Below, piece by piece: positions 6,249 through 12,123 of a stretch of DNA of 23,918 nucleotides. A model generated the notes under the pieces. It was not told where the DNA came from. It ran no database searches and saw nothing but the letters and a program-made list of their open reading frames with translations. Every line of letters starts with the position of its first letter. The stretch's first letter is position 1. The stretch lies in IMG/VR virus record IMGVR_UViG_3300030406_005420, positions 1 to 23,918 of that record; one strand, 5' to 3'. The position numbers and the translations under genes were made by a program. Source of the DNA: a virus.

Positions 6249-6400
6249 TTCTTAATTTAAGGGATAAGGAGGAGTGCGATTATATCTTGTATAGCTTAAG
6301 AAAGCTGCCCGAATGGACACAAAATGTTAATGAGTTTAAACTAAACAACATAATCGCTCAAGTTTCTATAATAAAGGAAAGTTTATCAAAGAGATATTAA
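6221..6400 (+). CDS. Small hypothetical protein (59 aa)
   Basis: ATG 6221 opens a 59-residue frame to TAA at 6398-6400. The product (MENKEQTKLVLNLRDKEECD and onward) has a strand followed by helices, like many short phage proteins of unknown role. No clear ribosome-binding site precedes it. An in-frame stop at 6203 excludes an upstream start. It ends exactly where the following long hairpin begins. Confidence 0.55.
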   Translation: MENKEQTKLVLNLRDKEECDYILYSLRKLPEWTQNVNEFKLNNIIAQVSIIKESLSKRY

Positions 6401-6465
6401 TTGCTGCTCAGACTTTTCTTACTTACCTCATATACCCACTTAGTTATATCGCGTCTGAGTAGCAA
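6401..6465 (+). promoter_or_regulatory. Long intercistronic hairpin
   Basis: TTGCTGCTCAGAC at 6401-6413 pairs with GTCTGAGTAGCAA at 6453-6465 (12 of 13 positions) around a 39-base loop. There is no T run after it, so it is not a classical terminator. It lies directly after one stop codon and 28 bases before the next start, as expected for an RNA processing or translational-control element. Confidence 0.65.
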
Positions 6466-6493
6466 AATATTGAAAGGCATTGAAAGGAAAAAA

Positions 6494-6688
6494 ATGACAA
6501 AAGAAAAAAAGAAAGTCGGAATACAAATAGATTTAAATACTTACAATTTATTAAAAATTGAAAGCGGAAAACAATATAGAACAATAACCTCTTTAGTTCG
6601 CAAGGTATTAAATGAATATCTGGAACAAAAAGGTTATTCTTTTATTAATCGAAACGATGAAAAACAAGCCGAACCTTATATCAAATAA
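6494..6688 (+). CDS. Ribbon-helix-helix (CopG/Arc-like) DNA-binding protein
   Basis: Start chosen at 6494, after GAAAGGAAAAAA; an upstream in-frame ATG at 6401 would read through the hairpin arm and is rejected. The 64-residue product has the ribbon strand KVGIQIDL at 7-14, helix A from about 15 to 25, a turn, and helix B ITSLVRKVLNEYLEQKG at 31-47. It should bind DNA as a dimer and is a good candidate for an early-gene repressor. It shares the 14-base leader AGGCATTGAAAGGA with the gene at 7292. Confidence 0.72.
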   Translation: MTKEKKKVGIQIDLNTYNLLKIESGKQYRTITSLVRKVLNEYLEQKGYSFINRNDEKQAEPYIK

Positions 6689-6768
6689 TAAATTAAAATG
6701 CGATATAGGGGCATTCTCGTGCCTTGTTTTTTTTCAAAAAACGCAAAAATGCGTGAAAGTGGGTTATA

Positions 6769-7209
6769 ATGACTAAAGAACAAATAATGGAACAATATGA
6801 ATTAGATAGTTCTCATTTTTGGAACCACAAACAAACTGGAAAACAAATCATATCATTTGAGGGAATAGAAAAAATGATTGATTACCATAACATCACGTTT
6901 GAGGTTCCTACTCAAAACTATTCTAAAGTAGATGGAGAGGTTGCCTTGCTAATAAAGGGGGAAATGATTGATGATACCTTTGCTGCTTCAGATGAAACAA
7001 GATATGCTAAAGTAAGCGCTTGGAGTTTCGGGGAGGCAAATGACAAAAATTGCTACATTGATTATAAGTGGGCAATGGCTGAAAAAAGAGGAAAGGGTAG
7101 AGTTGTCATGAAACTTCTTGGTTTTTATGGAGGTAATAGTGGGTTCTATTCAGATGTTGAGATGGAAATTCAAGGCGAAGTAATGAAAAATGCTGACTTT
7201 GGATTATAG
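6769..7209 (+). CDS. Conserved phage protein, possibly ssDNA annealing/recombination
   Basis: The 146-residue protein has an alpha/beta arrangement: NITFEVPTQNYSKVDGEVALLIKGEM, then ETRYAKVSAWSFGEAN, then YKWAMAEKRGKGRVVMKLLGF with GFYSDVEME near the end. The (Y).(A)MAEKR...R.(V)(L/M)KL.G pattern followed by a YS.(V/E)(D)E segment resembles phage Sak3/DUF1071-like and Rad52-like annealing proteins, but this version is short and I am recalling the pattern, not aligning it. The position before the replication genes fits a DNA metabolism role. Confidence 0.5.
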   Translation: MTKEQIMEQYELDSSHFWNHKQTGKQIISFEGIEKMIDYHNITFEVPTQNYSKVDGEVALLIKGEMIDDTFAASDETRYAKVSAWSFGEANDKNCYIDYKWAMAEKRGKGRVVMKLLGFYGGNSGFYSDVEMEIQGEVMKNADFGL

Positions 7210-7249
7210 TTTGCAAGGCAAAACTTGCAAGACCAGATATCGTTATTTA

Positions 7250-7285
7250 AATGCCTCCCTAATTAAAGAGAGGCATTGAAAGGAG
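7250..7285 (+). promoter_or_regulatory. Hairpin next to ribosome-binding site
   Basis: AATGCCTC at 7250-7257 pairs perfectly with GAGGCATT at 7270-7277 around a 12-base loop; AAGGAG of the next gene follows three bases later. The right arm is part of the 14-base leader shared with 6475-6488. There is no T run, so control of translation or RNA processing is likelier than termination. Confidence 0.6.
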
Positions 7286-7291
7286 TGAACA

Positions 7292-7567
7292 ATGAAGTTC
7301 AAGATACTAAAAGATACTGATTTTGATTATGATATTAAAGACAAAAATATGATTACTTACTCAAAATGGATAAAATTGAGGAAAGTTGTCGGAGAAAATC
7401 CAAAGAGAATGACATTCAATCCTTTGGAGGTTGAGTTGCAAAAATGCTATGAACACTGGTTAAGAGAAAGGCGTATATGGCTCTTTGAAAGGGTTTACTT
7501 TCCTTTTGCTATAGCAGCGTTTTTTATATTTTTAATTTATGGCATAACGACTGGGGGAGTTCAATGA
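7292..7567 (+). CDS. Hypothetical protein with C-terminal membrane segment (91 aa)
   Basis: A strong AAGGAG precedes ATG 7292. The first 65 residues are charged and soluble; residues about 68-88 (VYFPFAIAAFFIFLIYGI) form one membrane helix near the end, as in tail-anchored proteins. The stop overlaps the next start (ATGA). No family is recognised. Confidence 0.6.
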   Translation: MKFKILKDTDFDYDIKDKNMITYSKWIKLRKVVGENPKRMTFNPLEVELQKCYEHWLRERRIWLFERVYFPFAIAAFFIFLIYGITTGGVQ

Positions 7568-7893
7568 ACAATTTTGAGGAATTAGATGTTTCTTGGGGAA
7601 GTCCAAATGATTTTTGGAAAAAGTCAGAAGCAGAGAGATATAAATATTTTAAAAATGCGAGCATACATTACTTTGCCTTGTTAAGTGAGTTAGAGGATGA
7701 TAAAAAATGGGAAAGAAAGGCAAGGTGGGCGAAAGACATTTTCACAAACATAATGTTTTTTTTAGTTTTTTTAATGACAACCAAAGAGGAGCAATTAGAT
7801 AATATTGCTATCTCTTGGATAGAAAGGTTTAAAGCAGAAATAGCTGAAAAACCAGAGCTGTTCCTTGATTATAACAAGCAAGGCATTGCTTAA
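7564..7893 (+). CDS. Hypothetical protein (109 aa)
   Basis: It is coupled to the previous gene by ATGA. The protein is tryptophan-rich and helical; residues about 60-78 (DIFTNIMFFLVFLMTT) form a hydrophobic stretch that could touch the membrane. The end carries a GCAAGGC motif. No family is recognised. With the previous gene it may form a membrane-linked pair. Confidence 0.6.
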   Translation: MNNFEELDVSWGSPNDFWKKSEAERYKYFKNASIHYFALLSELEDDKKWERKARWAKDIFTNIMFFLVFLMTTKEEQLDNIAISWIERFKAEIAEKPELFLDYNKQGIA

Positions 7894-7940
7894 AGTTAGC
7901 AGCTGTTGTAGTTATACGAGAAATATGAGGAGATGCTATT

Positions 7941-8675
7941 ATGAATGGCAGTGGGTGGATTAAAATACATAGAAATATTCATAATCATTGGATATTCCAA
8001 AGAGATGATTACTTTAAAGCTTGGGTATTATTATTAATAAAGGCAAATCATAAAGACTTTAAAACACTGGTTTCAGACAAAATTCCAGAGGTTGTAGTTG
8101 TGAAAAGGGGAGAAGTTGTTACCTCTTTGAAAAAACTTGGATTAGAGCTTAAGTGGAGTTCATCAAAAGTTAAAAGGTTCTTAAATAAATTAGAAAAAGA
8201 TGAAATGATATGCCTTGCAAATGAAAAAAGATGGACACACTTAACTATCAATAACTACGAGGTTTACCAGTATGTGCGACACGCTGACGAAACGCAGACG
8301 AATGAGAAGCGAAACGCGAGCGAATACAATCAAATAAAGAATAAGAATGATAAGAATAAAAAGAATTTATCACAAAAAGAGCAGTTGCAAGGCATTCGAG
8401 ATAACCTGTCAGGTTTAAAAGTTAAGTTTCCTAATGCAAATGTTGAATTAGAATTTGAAAGAATGTGTGATTGGTTAAAGGCAAATGGGAAAAGGTATAA
8501 AAATTATCAAGCTTTTTTCAATAATTGGCTGAGAAAATCAAACCAAGAAAACCAAAAAGATGAGGAAGTTCTATATACTTATAAATGTGAGGTGTGCAAA
8601 AAAGTAAAAGATAAAAGCCCTTATAAAGATTTATATTCTTTTTGCTGCGACAAACAAATTAAACCAACAATATAA
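7941..8675 (+). CDS. Phage replication initiator / replisome organiser
   Basis: Residues 1-110 match the N-terminal winged helix-turn-helix domain of phage replication proteins: GWIKIHRNIHNHWIF at 5-19, LLIKANHKD at 31-39, VVVKRGEVVTSLKKLGLEL at 52-70, the recognition helix near 72-84 and LTINNYEVYQ at 101-110. A polar linker follows (111-150). At 187-198 the motif YKNYQAFFNNWL is the short C-terminal element typical of DnaD/helicase-loader-type proteins. It ends with a zinc-ribbon pattern, C216, C219, C235 and C236, which is unusual for these proteins. It should bind the origin and help load the host helicase. No phage helicase or polymerase is in the window. Confidence 0.8.
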   Translation: MNGSGWIKIHRNIHNHWIFQRDDYFKAWVLLLIKANHKDFKTLVSDKIPEVVVVKRGEVVTSLKKLGLELKWSSSKVKRFLNKLEKDEMICLANEKRWTHLTINNYEVYQYVRHADETQTNEKRNASEYNQIKNKNDKNKKNLSQKEQLQGIRDNLSGLKVKFPNANVELEFERMCDWLKANGKRYKNYQAFFNNWLRKSNQENQKDEEVLYTYKCEVCKKVKDKSPYKDLYSFCCDKQIKPTI

Positions 8676-8680
8676 AGGAA

Positions 8681-8688
8681 CCCCCCCC
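8681..8688 (+). repeat. C8 tract 2, in a ribosome-binding spacer
   Basis: Eight C residues lie between AAAGGA (8675-8680) and the ATG at 8691. A change in tract length would change the spacing from Shine-Dalgarno site to start. Confidence 0.9.
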
Positions 8689-8690
8689 TT

Positions 8691-8837
8691 ATGAAAAAAG
8701 ACGAACAAAAAAAGACAACATGGAGTGTTAAAGTTGAGGGAAAGCTAAACCCTAACAATATTATATTTAGAGATAAAAAATATAAAGAGTTAGTTGATAG
8801 CCTTAAAGATTATAATAAAAGCTTAATAAAAAGATGA
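8691..8837 (+). CDS. Small basic hypothetical protein (48 aa)
   Basis: ATG 8691 opens a 48-residue frame ending in an ATGA overlap with the SEC-C gene. The product is lysine-rich (MKKDEQKKTTWSVKVEGKLN and onward) with a strand then a helix. Its ribosome-binding spacer is the C8 tract. No family is recognised. Confidence 0.55.
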   Translation: MKKDEQKKTTWSVKVEGKLNPNNIIFRDKKYKELVDSLKDYNKSLIKR

Positions 8838-9049
8838 ATATAATTAAAGATTATAACAATAGGCTTTTTGATAATGAAGTTGCAGATACCTATGGTGTGT
8901 TTGTTCATAAACTTGGAGGTTATCAAAAATACTACGAATGGAAAACAGAAATATCAAAACCAAAAAAAATGCAAGGCAGAAATGAGTTATGTGCATGCGG
9001 GTCAGGTAAAAAATTTAAAAAGTGTTGTTTAGCTGGAGGAAAGAAATGA
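8834..9049 (+). CDS. SEC-C zinc-motif protein (71 aa)
   Basis: The C-terminus reads RNELCACGSGKKFKKCC, the SEC-C motif first known from the SecA tail, with C53, C55, C64 and C65 as zinc ligands. In SecA it binds SecB and phospholipid; in many small proteins it is only a zinc-binding tag. The first 48 residues show no known domain. It is translationally coupled to both neighbours. A host-directed role on SecA/SecB or the ribosome is possible but not shown. Confidence 0.75.
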   Translation: MNIIKDYNNRLFDNEVADTYGVFVHKLGGYQKYYEWKTEISKPKKMQGRNELCACGSGKKFKKCCLAGGKK

Positions 9050-9237
9050 CAGAATATAAAGACAAAGATATAAACTCTATGATATTATATTTAAGAATAA
9101 ACAGAGTTGCAGAAATGCAGTATGTAGATAACAGAAAAGACAAGTTCTTTGATTATATGAGCGACAAATGGATAACAAGAGATGATGTTATAAAGCTTGC
9201 ATTAAAACATAAATGGAAAGAAAACTGGAGGACATAA
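9046..9237 (+). CDS. Hypothetical protein (63 aa)
   Basis: The start at 9046 is preferred because GGAGGAAAG is well placed and ATGA overlaps the previous stop; an in-frame ATG at 9022 lies inside the SEC-C gene with no site. The product is charged and helical and ends DVIKLALKHKWKENWRT. No family is recognised. The TAATG overlap with the resolvase gene suggests joint expression. Confidence 0.6.
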   Translation: MTEYKDKDINSMILYLRINRVAEMQYVDNRKDKFFDYMSDKWITRDDVIKLALKHKWKENWRT

Positions 9238-9629
9238 TGATAAATTCACAAAAGAAAGGCAAAAGAGCAGAGCTTGAAGTAGCCAAGTTAATCAATAAGT
9301 ATTTAGGAACAAACGTTAGACGAACGCCATCATCAGGCGGGCTTTCAATAAAGGGCGACATCATTGATATCAATCCTGAAAGTGCTGCTTTTTTATATCA
9401 CTTTGAAGTAAAGAATACTAAGAAGTTATCTATTCCTAAATGGTGGGAGCAAATATATGGCGATTGTCCAAGAGGAAAAATTCCTATGAATGTTTTTAAA
9501 ATGAATGGTAAGTTCTATGGTATGTTAGAGTTCACAGATATTTTAGATTTGTTGAGAGAAAAACAAGACTTAGAAACATCAGTAAGGGAGCAAAGCGATG
9601 AGATTGTTCAGTTGAACAATACGTTATAA
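9237..9629 (+). CDS. PD-(D/E)XK Holliday-junction resolvase-like nuclease
   Basis: Start set at 9237, where TAATG overlaps the previous stop behind GGAGG. Residues 7-15 (KGKRAELEV) carry the N-terminal glutamate. RRTPSSGGLSIKGDI at 28-42 and FEVKN at 56-60 give the D...ExK triad (D41, E57, K59). This pattern matches Hjc/RecU-like or related phage resolvases that cut branched DNA during recombination and before packaging. The last 30 residues form a coiled coil. It is followed seven bases later by the metallophosphoesterase gene, another likely DNA-processing enzyme. Confidence 0.75.
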   Translation: MINSQKKGKRAELEVAKLINKYLGTNVRRTPSSGGLSIKGDIIDINPESAAFLYHFEVKNTKKLSIPKWWEQIYGDCPRGKIPMNVFKMNGKFYGMLEFTDILDLLREKQDLETSVREQSDEIVQLNNTL

Positions 9630-9635
9630 AACAAT

Positions 9636-10868
9636 ATGTTAGAATATGAAAACCAAATAATAGTTTGTCCAATATGTAATTCGTCAAATGTAAAAAAATG
9701 TGGATTTCATCATAATAAAACCACTGAAAGTAAACAGCGTTATAAATGTAATTCTTGTGGCTATAAAACAATAGACATGATGATGCTTGATAAAGAAGTT
9801 GTAACAGAAAATGTTAAACTTGGTAAGAAAGTTCAAAAAGCACAAGATAGAAACAGAATTGCAAATAAGTCTTTTAGAGAATTTGCAAGGCTTGATAACT
9901 CTTTAGCGGAATATTCTAAACATCTTATCAGGATATTCCAAGAAGTTCCTATTCCTAAATTTGAAAAGATTGACACAGAAAATTCTACTGGCACTGGATT
10001 AATACAAATATCTGATACACACTTTAATGAGCTTGTTGATATGGAAAGTAATAAATATGATTTTGAAATAGCCTCAAAAAGATTAAAAACATTTATTCGC
10101 AAGGCAAAGAAGTATTTTCATGCCCTGGGAATTAAAAAAGTATTTATAGGTATCACTGGAGATTTAATGAATAGTGATAGGAGATTAGATGAATTGTTAT
10201 CTATGGCAGCAAATAGAGCAAATGCTACATTTATTGGCGTTGAAATTTTAAAACAAGCTATAGAGGATGTTAGAAAAGATTTTGAAGTAACTATTGGTTG
10301 TGTGAGTGGAAATGAAAGTAGAGCAGGACAGGAAATAGGTTGGAGTGAAATTGTTGCTTCTGATAATTATGATAATACAATATTTAATATTTTGTATTAT
10401 ATATTTAAAGATAGAACAGACATTGAATTTATACAGATGAAAAACTCTCTTGAATTAGTTGTTGATATAGAGGGGCATAATGTTTTATTAATACATGGGC
10501 ATTCAGTAAAAGGAAAGGTAGAAACATCAGTTTCTCAGATTAAAGGGAGGTATGCAGCGCAAGGCATACAGCTTCACTACCTAATCTTCGGACATATTCA
10601 TTCAGCAAGAATAGGAGATACTTATGGTAGAAGTTCATCTTTAGTTGGAGCAAATGCTTATTCAGAAAAAGCGCTAAACTTAGAAAGTCGTGCCTCTCAA
10701 AATATTTATATTTTTTATAAAGATGGAAACAGAGATGGAGTGAAAATTGATTTACAAAACTATGACGATAAAGGGTATAATATTACTAAAGAATTAGAAG
10801 CTTATAATGCAAAGTCGTCAAGTAAGATGTCGCAAGGCAAAGTAATCTTCCAAGTTGTGAAGATATAA
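9636..10868 (+). CDS. Zinc ribbon fused to calcineurin-like metallophosphoesterase
   Basis: Residues 8-45 form a zinc ribbon (C11, C14, C38, C41) of the kind found at the start of transposases and DNA-binding proteins. Residues about 120-400 are a metallophosphoesterase with all blocks present: SDTH at 126-129, GD at 175-176, GNES at 225-228, HGH at 287-289 and GHIH at 319-322. In this superfamily these bind two metals; SbcD/Mre11 nucleases and many phosphatases share the fold. The zinc ribbon and the resolvase next door point to a nucleic-acid substrate, which is inference. GNES replaces the usual GNH(D/E), so activity may be altered. Length 410 is normal for phage versions. Confidence 0.83.
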   Translation: MLEYENQIIVCPICNSSNVKKCGFHHNKTTESKQRYKCNSCGYKTIDMMMLDKEVVTENVKLGKKVQKAQDRNRIANKSFREFARLDNSLAEYSKHLIRIFQEVPIPKFEKIDTENSTGTGLIQISDTHFNELVDMESNKYDFEIASKRLKTFIRKAKKYFHALGIKKVFIGITGDLMNSDRRLDELLSMAANRANATFIGVEILKQAIEDVRKDFEVTIGCVSGNESRAGQEIGWSEIVASDNYDNTIFNILYYIFKDRTDIEFIQMKNSLELVVDIEGHNVLLIHGHSVKGKVETSVSQIKGRYAAQGIQLHYLIFGHIHSARIGDTYGRSSSLVGANAYSEKALNLESRASQNIYIFYKDGNRDGVKIDLQNYDDKGYNITKELEAYNAKSSSKMSQGKVIFQVVKI

Positions 10869-10871
10869 AAA

Positions 10872-11019
10872 AAGAAATTATGGATTTCTTATAAATTGGG
10901 GCGGGGAGAAATATTAAAATTTAGAAACGAAAGGAAAACCCTTTTTACGTTTTTAATAGATTAATGTTTGCAAATAGGTTGGCTACTTAGCCCCCCCCAC
11001 AATAAAAAGGAGAGAAAAA
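10872..11019 (+). promoter_or_regulatory. Intergenic region with hairpins, G-rich patch and C8 tract
   Basis: AAGAAAT (10872-10878) and ATTTCTT (10884-10890) form a short hairpin after the stop. GGGGCGGGG follows at about 10898-10906. AAACGAAAGG and CCTTTTTACGTTT (about 10925-10952) form a bulged stem ending in T5, a possible terminator. The tract of eight C at 10991-10998 lies upstream of AAGGAG and ATG 11020. A new promoter for the next two genes is likely, but I cannot place -35 and -10 boxes with confidence. Confidence 0.45.
10991..10998 (+). repeat. C8 tract 3
   Basis: The third tract of exactly eight C residues lies 21 bases before the start of the SSB-like gene, upstream of its AAGGAG site. 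Confidence 0.9.
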
Positions 11020-11250
11020 ATGGCTAAAAAAGAGTTTGTAATAGAAGAGGGCAGAGGTTTTTTGTTTAAAAATAACTTTAAAACAAAAGAAAACCAGCCT
11101 GATTATACTGGAAACGCTACAGTGGATGGAAAGAAAAAAAAGGTAAGCCTTTGGAAGAAAACAACAAGAAAGGGCGACCCTATGTTATCAATTACTATAG
11201 CAGACCCTGTAAAGAAAGAAGAAGTAAATAGCGATGACTTGCCTTTCTGA
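11020..11250 (+). CDS. Mini single-stranded-DNA-binding-like protein with SSB-type tail
   Basis: This 76-residue protein has a short beta-rich core (GRGFLFKNNFK, YTGNATVDGKKKKVSLWKK, DPMLSITIADPV) and ends VNSDDLPF. That acidic tail with final Pro-Phe matches the SSB C-terminal tip (DDDIPF type), which recruits host repair and replication proteins. The core is much shorter than a normal OB-fold SSB and also resembles DUF736-like small phage proteins. A role on single-stranded DNA or as a decoy for SSB-binding partners is inferred. AAGGAG precedes the start. Confidence 0.6.
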   Translation: MAKKEFVIEEGRGFLFKNNFKTKENQPDYTGNATVDGKKKKVSLWKKTTRKGDPMLSITIADPVKKEEVNSDDLPF

Positions 11251-11461
11251 TAAGCAAAAAGCAAAATTAGAAAACAACGAACGAATACTTAACCTTATAA
11301 AAGAAAGGCTTGATAAAGGAGCCGAACAATATGGTAAAAATGTTCCTATTGATGGCTCAAGGGATAACCTAAAAGAAGCTTTAGATGAGGTATTGGATTT
11401 ATGCGTTTATTTAAGCGCAACACTTCTTGAGCTGCATGATGTATATAAAAATAAAAAATAG
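11234..11461 (+). CDS. Short MazG-like nucleotide pyrophosphohydrolase
   Basis: Residues 24-34 read ERLDKGAEQYG and 48-55 read EALDEVLD, followed by VYLSATLLEL. This helix pair with E...E/D..D acidic residues is the all-alpha NTP pyrophosphohydrolase (MazG/dUTPase) pattern, here in a very short 75-residue form common in phages. It may hydrolyse a dNTP or (p)ppGpp-like nucleotide; the substrate cannot be read. The first 17 bases overlap the previous gene and no good ribosome-binding site is visible, so reinitiation is likely. Confidence 0.65.
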   Translation: MTCLSDKQKAKLENNERILNLIKERLDKGAEQYGKNVPIDGSRDNLKEALDEVLDLCVYLSATLLELHDVYKNKK

Positions 11462-11480
11462 TTGATTTTAAGGCTATTTT
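11455..11480. terminator. Possible bidirectional terminator between convergent operons
   Basis: AAAATAG (11455-11461) and CTATTTT (11474-11480) form a 7-bp stem around a 12-base loop. It has A-rich DNA on its left, the T run for leftward transcription, and TTTT to its right. It lies exactly where the rightward and leftward blocks meet. The stem is AT-rich and weak. Confidence 0.4.
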
Positions 11481-11488
11481 CGCGCGTT

Positions 11489-12115
11489 TTAAGACACTTC
11501 TTGTATTAAACCAATAGTAGTAGAGTATATATTGTATGCTGTTTGTGTAAAAGTTAGCTCTTCTTCCTTAAATCTAACATTATAAAATGTAGTTCCACTA
11601 TCGGGAGAAAAATAAAATGATGTCTTTCTGCCTTTCACAGCATTCCACAAAGCCTCTAATATATCTCTATCAGCAGAAATAAGGTTTGTATATCTTAATT
11701 CCCACGCTAACTGTTTTCCATATCTTTCATTTGTATATATTTTCCCTCCATAAGCCTGCGTTACAGTAATTCCTTTATAATCTGTATTAAAATCAACGTT
11801 CATATCTGGATTTCTTGATGGAGAATAAGTTGGGCTTGTATCTTCAAATATAGAAACATTATCATTGTGAGTTCCAACACTTGTTCCATTAACAGCTCTA
11901 ACAACAGTAAGTGTATTACTGCTTATGCTTGAAATGTGCATTTCTTCACTATTCATTTTTATATTTTGTCCTGCTGTAAAATCTGTTCCATCATCAACTA
12001 CAACTGATGTAACACTTGTATTGTTTGCTAAATTCCCGACCATATTTAAATCAGATGTGCTGTCGGTAGCTGGAGTGCTTTCTGTTCTAAATCTTACTCC
12101 TGTTAATGCTGCCAT
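11489..12115 (-). CDS. Tail-tip protein with inserted beta-rich domain
   Basis: The C-terminal half (NPDMNVDFNTDYKGITVTQ, then ERYGKQLAWELRYTNLISADRDILEALW and KTSFYFSPDSGTTFYNVRF) looks like a distal-tail or DUF2460-like baseplate component. Residues about 30-90 form an inserted unit (NTSVTSVVVDDGTDFTAGQ ... HISSISSNTLTVVRAVNGT). This is a repeated-type beta domain often found inside phage tail and adhesion proteins. GGAGG precedes the start. It is the last gene of the leftward late block, right after the 850-residue tail protein. Confidence 0.6.
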   Translation of the reverse strand: MAALTGVRFRTESTPATDSTSDLNMVGNLANNTSVTSVVVDDGTDFTAGQNIKMNSEEMHISSISSNTLTVVRAVNGTSVGTHNDNVSIFEDTSPTYSPSRNPDMNVDFNTDYKGITVTQAYGGKIYTNERYGKQLAWELRYTNLISADRDILEALWNAVKGRKTSFYFSPDSGTTFYNVRFKEEELTFTQTAYNIYSTTIGLIQEVS

Positions 12116-12123
12116 ATTTCCTC

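Larger units (their letters stand above)
77..10838 (+). repeat. Dispersed oriented motif GCAAGGC(A)
   Basis: In the rightward-transcribed half I counted by eye GCAAGGC on the + strand at 77, 221, 356, 418, 668, 1165, 1522, 1678, 1734, 1816, 2500, 2562, 2616, 4451, 4596, 5098, 6135, 7213, 7878, 8387, 8971, 9885, 10099, 10559 and 10832. The reverse orientation occurs only at 6176, 6943 and 8212. Six more copies (16243, 16562, 20635 on +; 14044, 17446, 20489 on -) lie in the leftward half. Most are followed by A, giving GCAAGGCA. They occur in different reading frames and in non-coding DNA, so selection acts on the DNA or RNA and not on protein. Confidence 0.85.

Noticed and set aside
6401-6493. 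Upstream in-frame extension of the ribbon-helix-helix gene
   Set aside because: The extension covers the hairpin arms and loop and has no ribosome-binding site; the start at 6494 has one and gives the normal family length.
7560-7900. Holin assignment for the two early membrane-associated proteins
   Set aside because: They belong to the early operon far from the endolysin, and their hydrophobic parts are single and atypical for holins.
1-11461. Integrase or attachment site suggesting a prophage
   Set aside because: No recombinase gene or convincing core repeat was found; lifestyle cannot be judged from this window.
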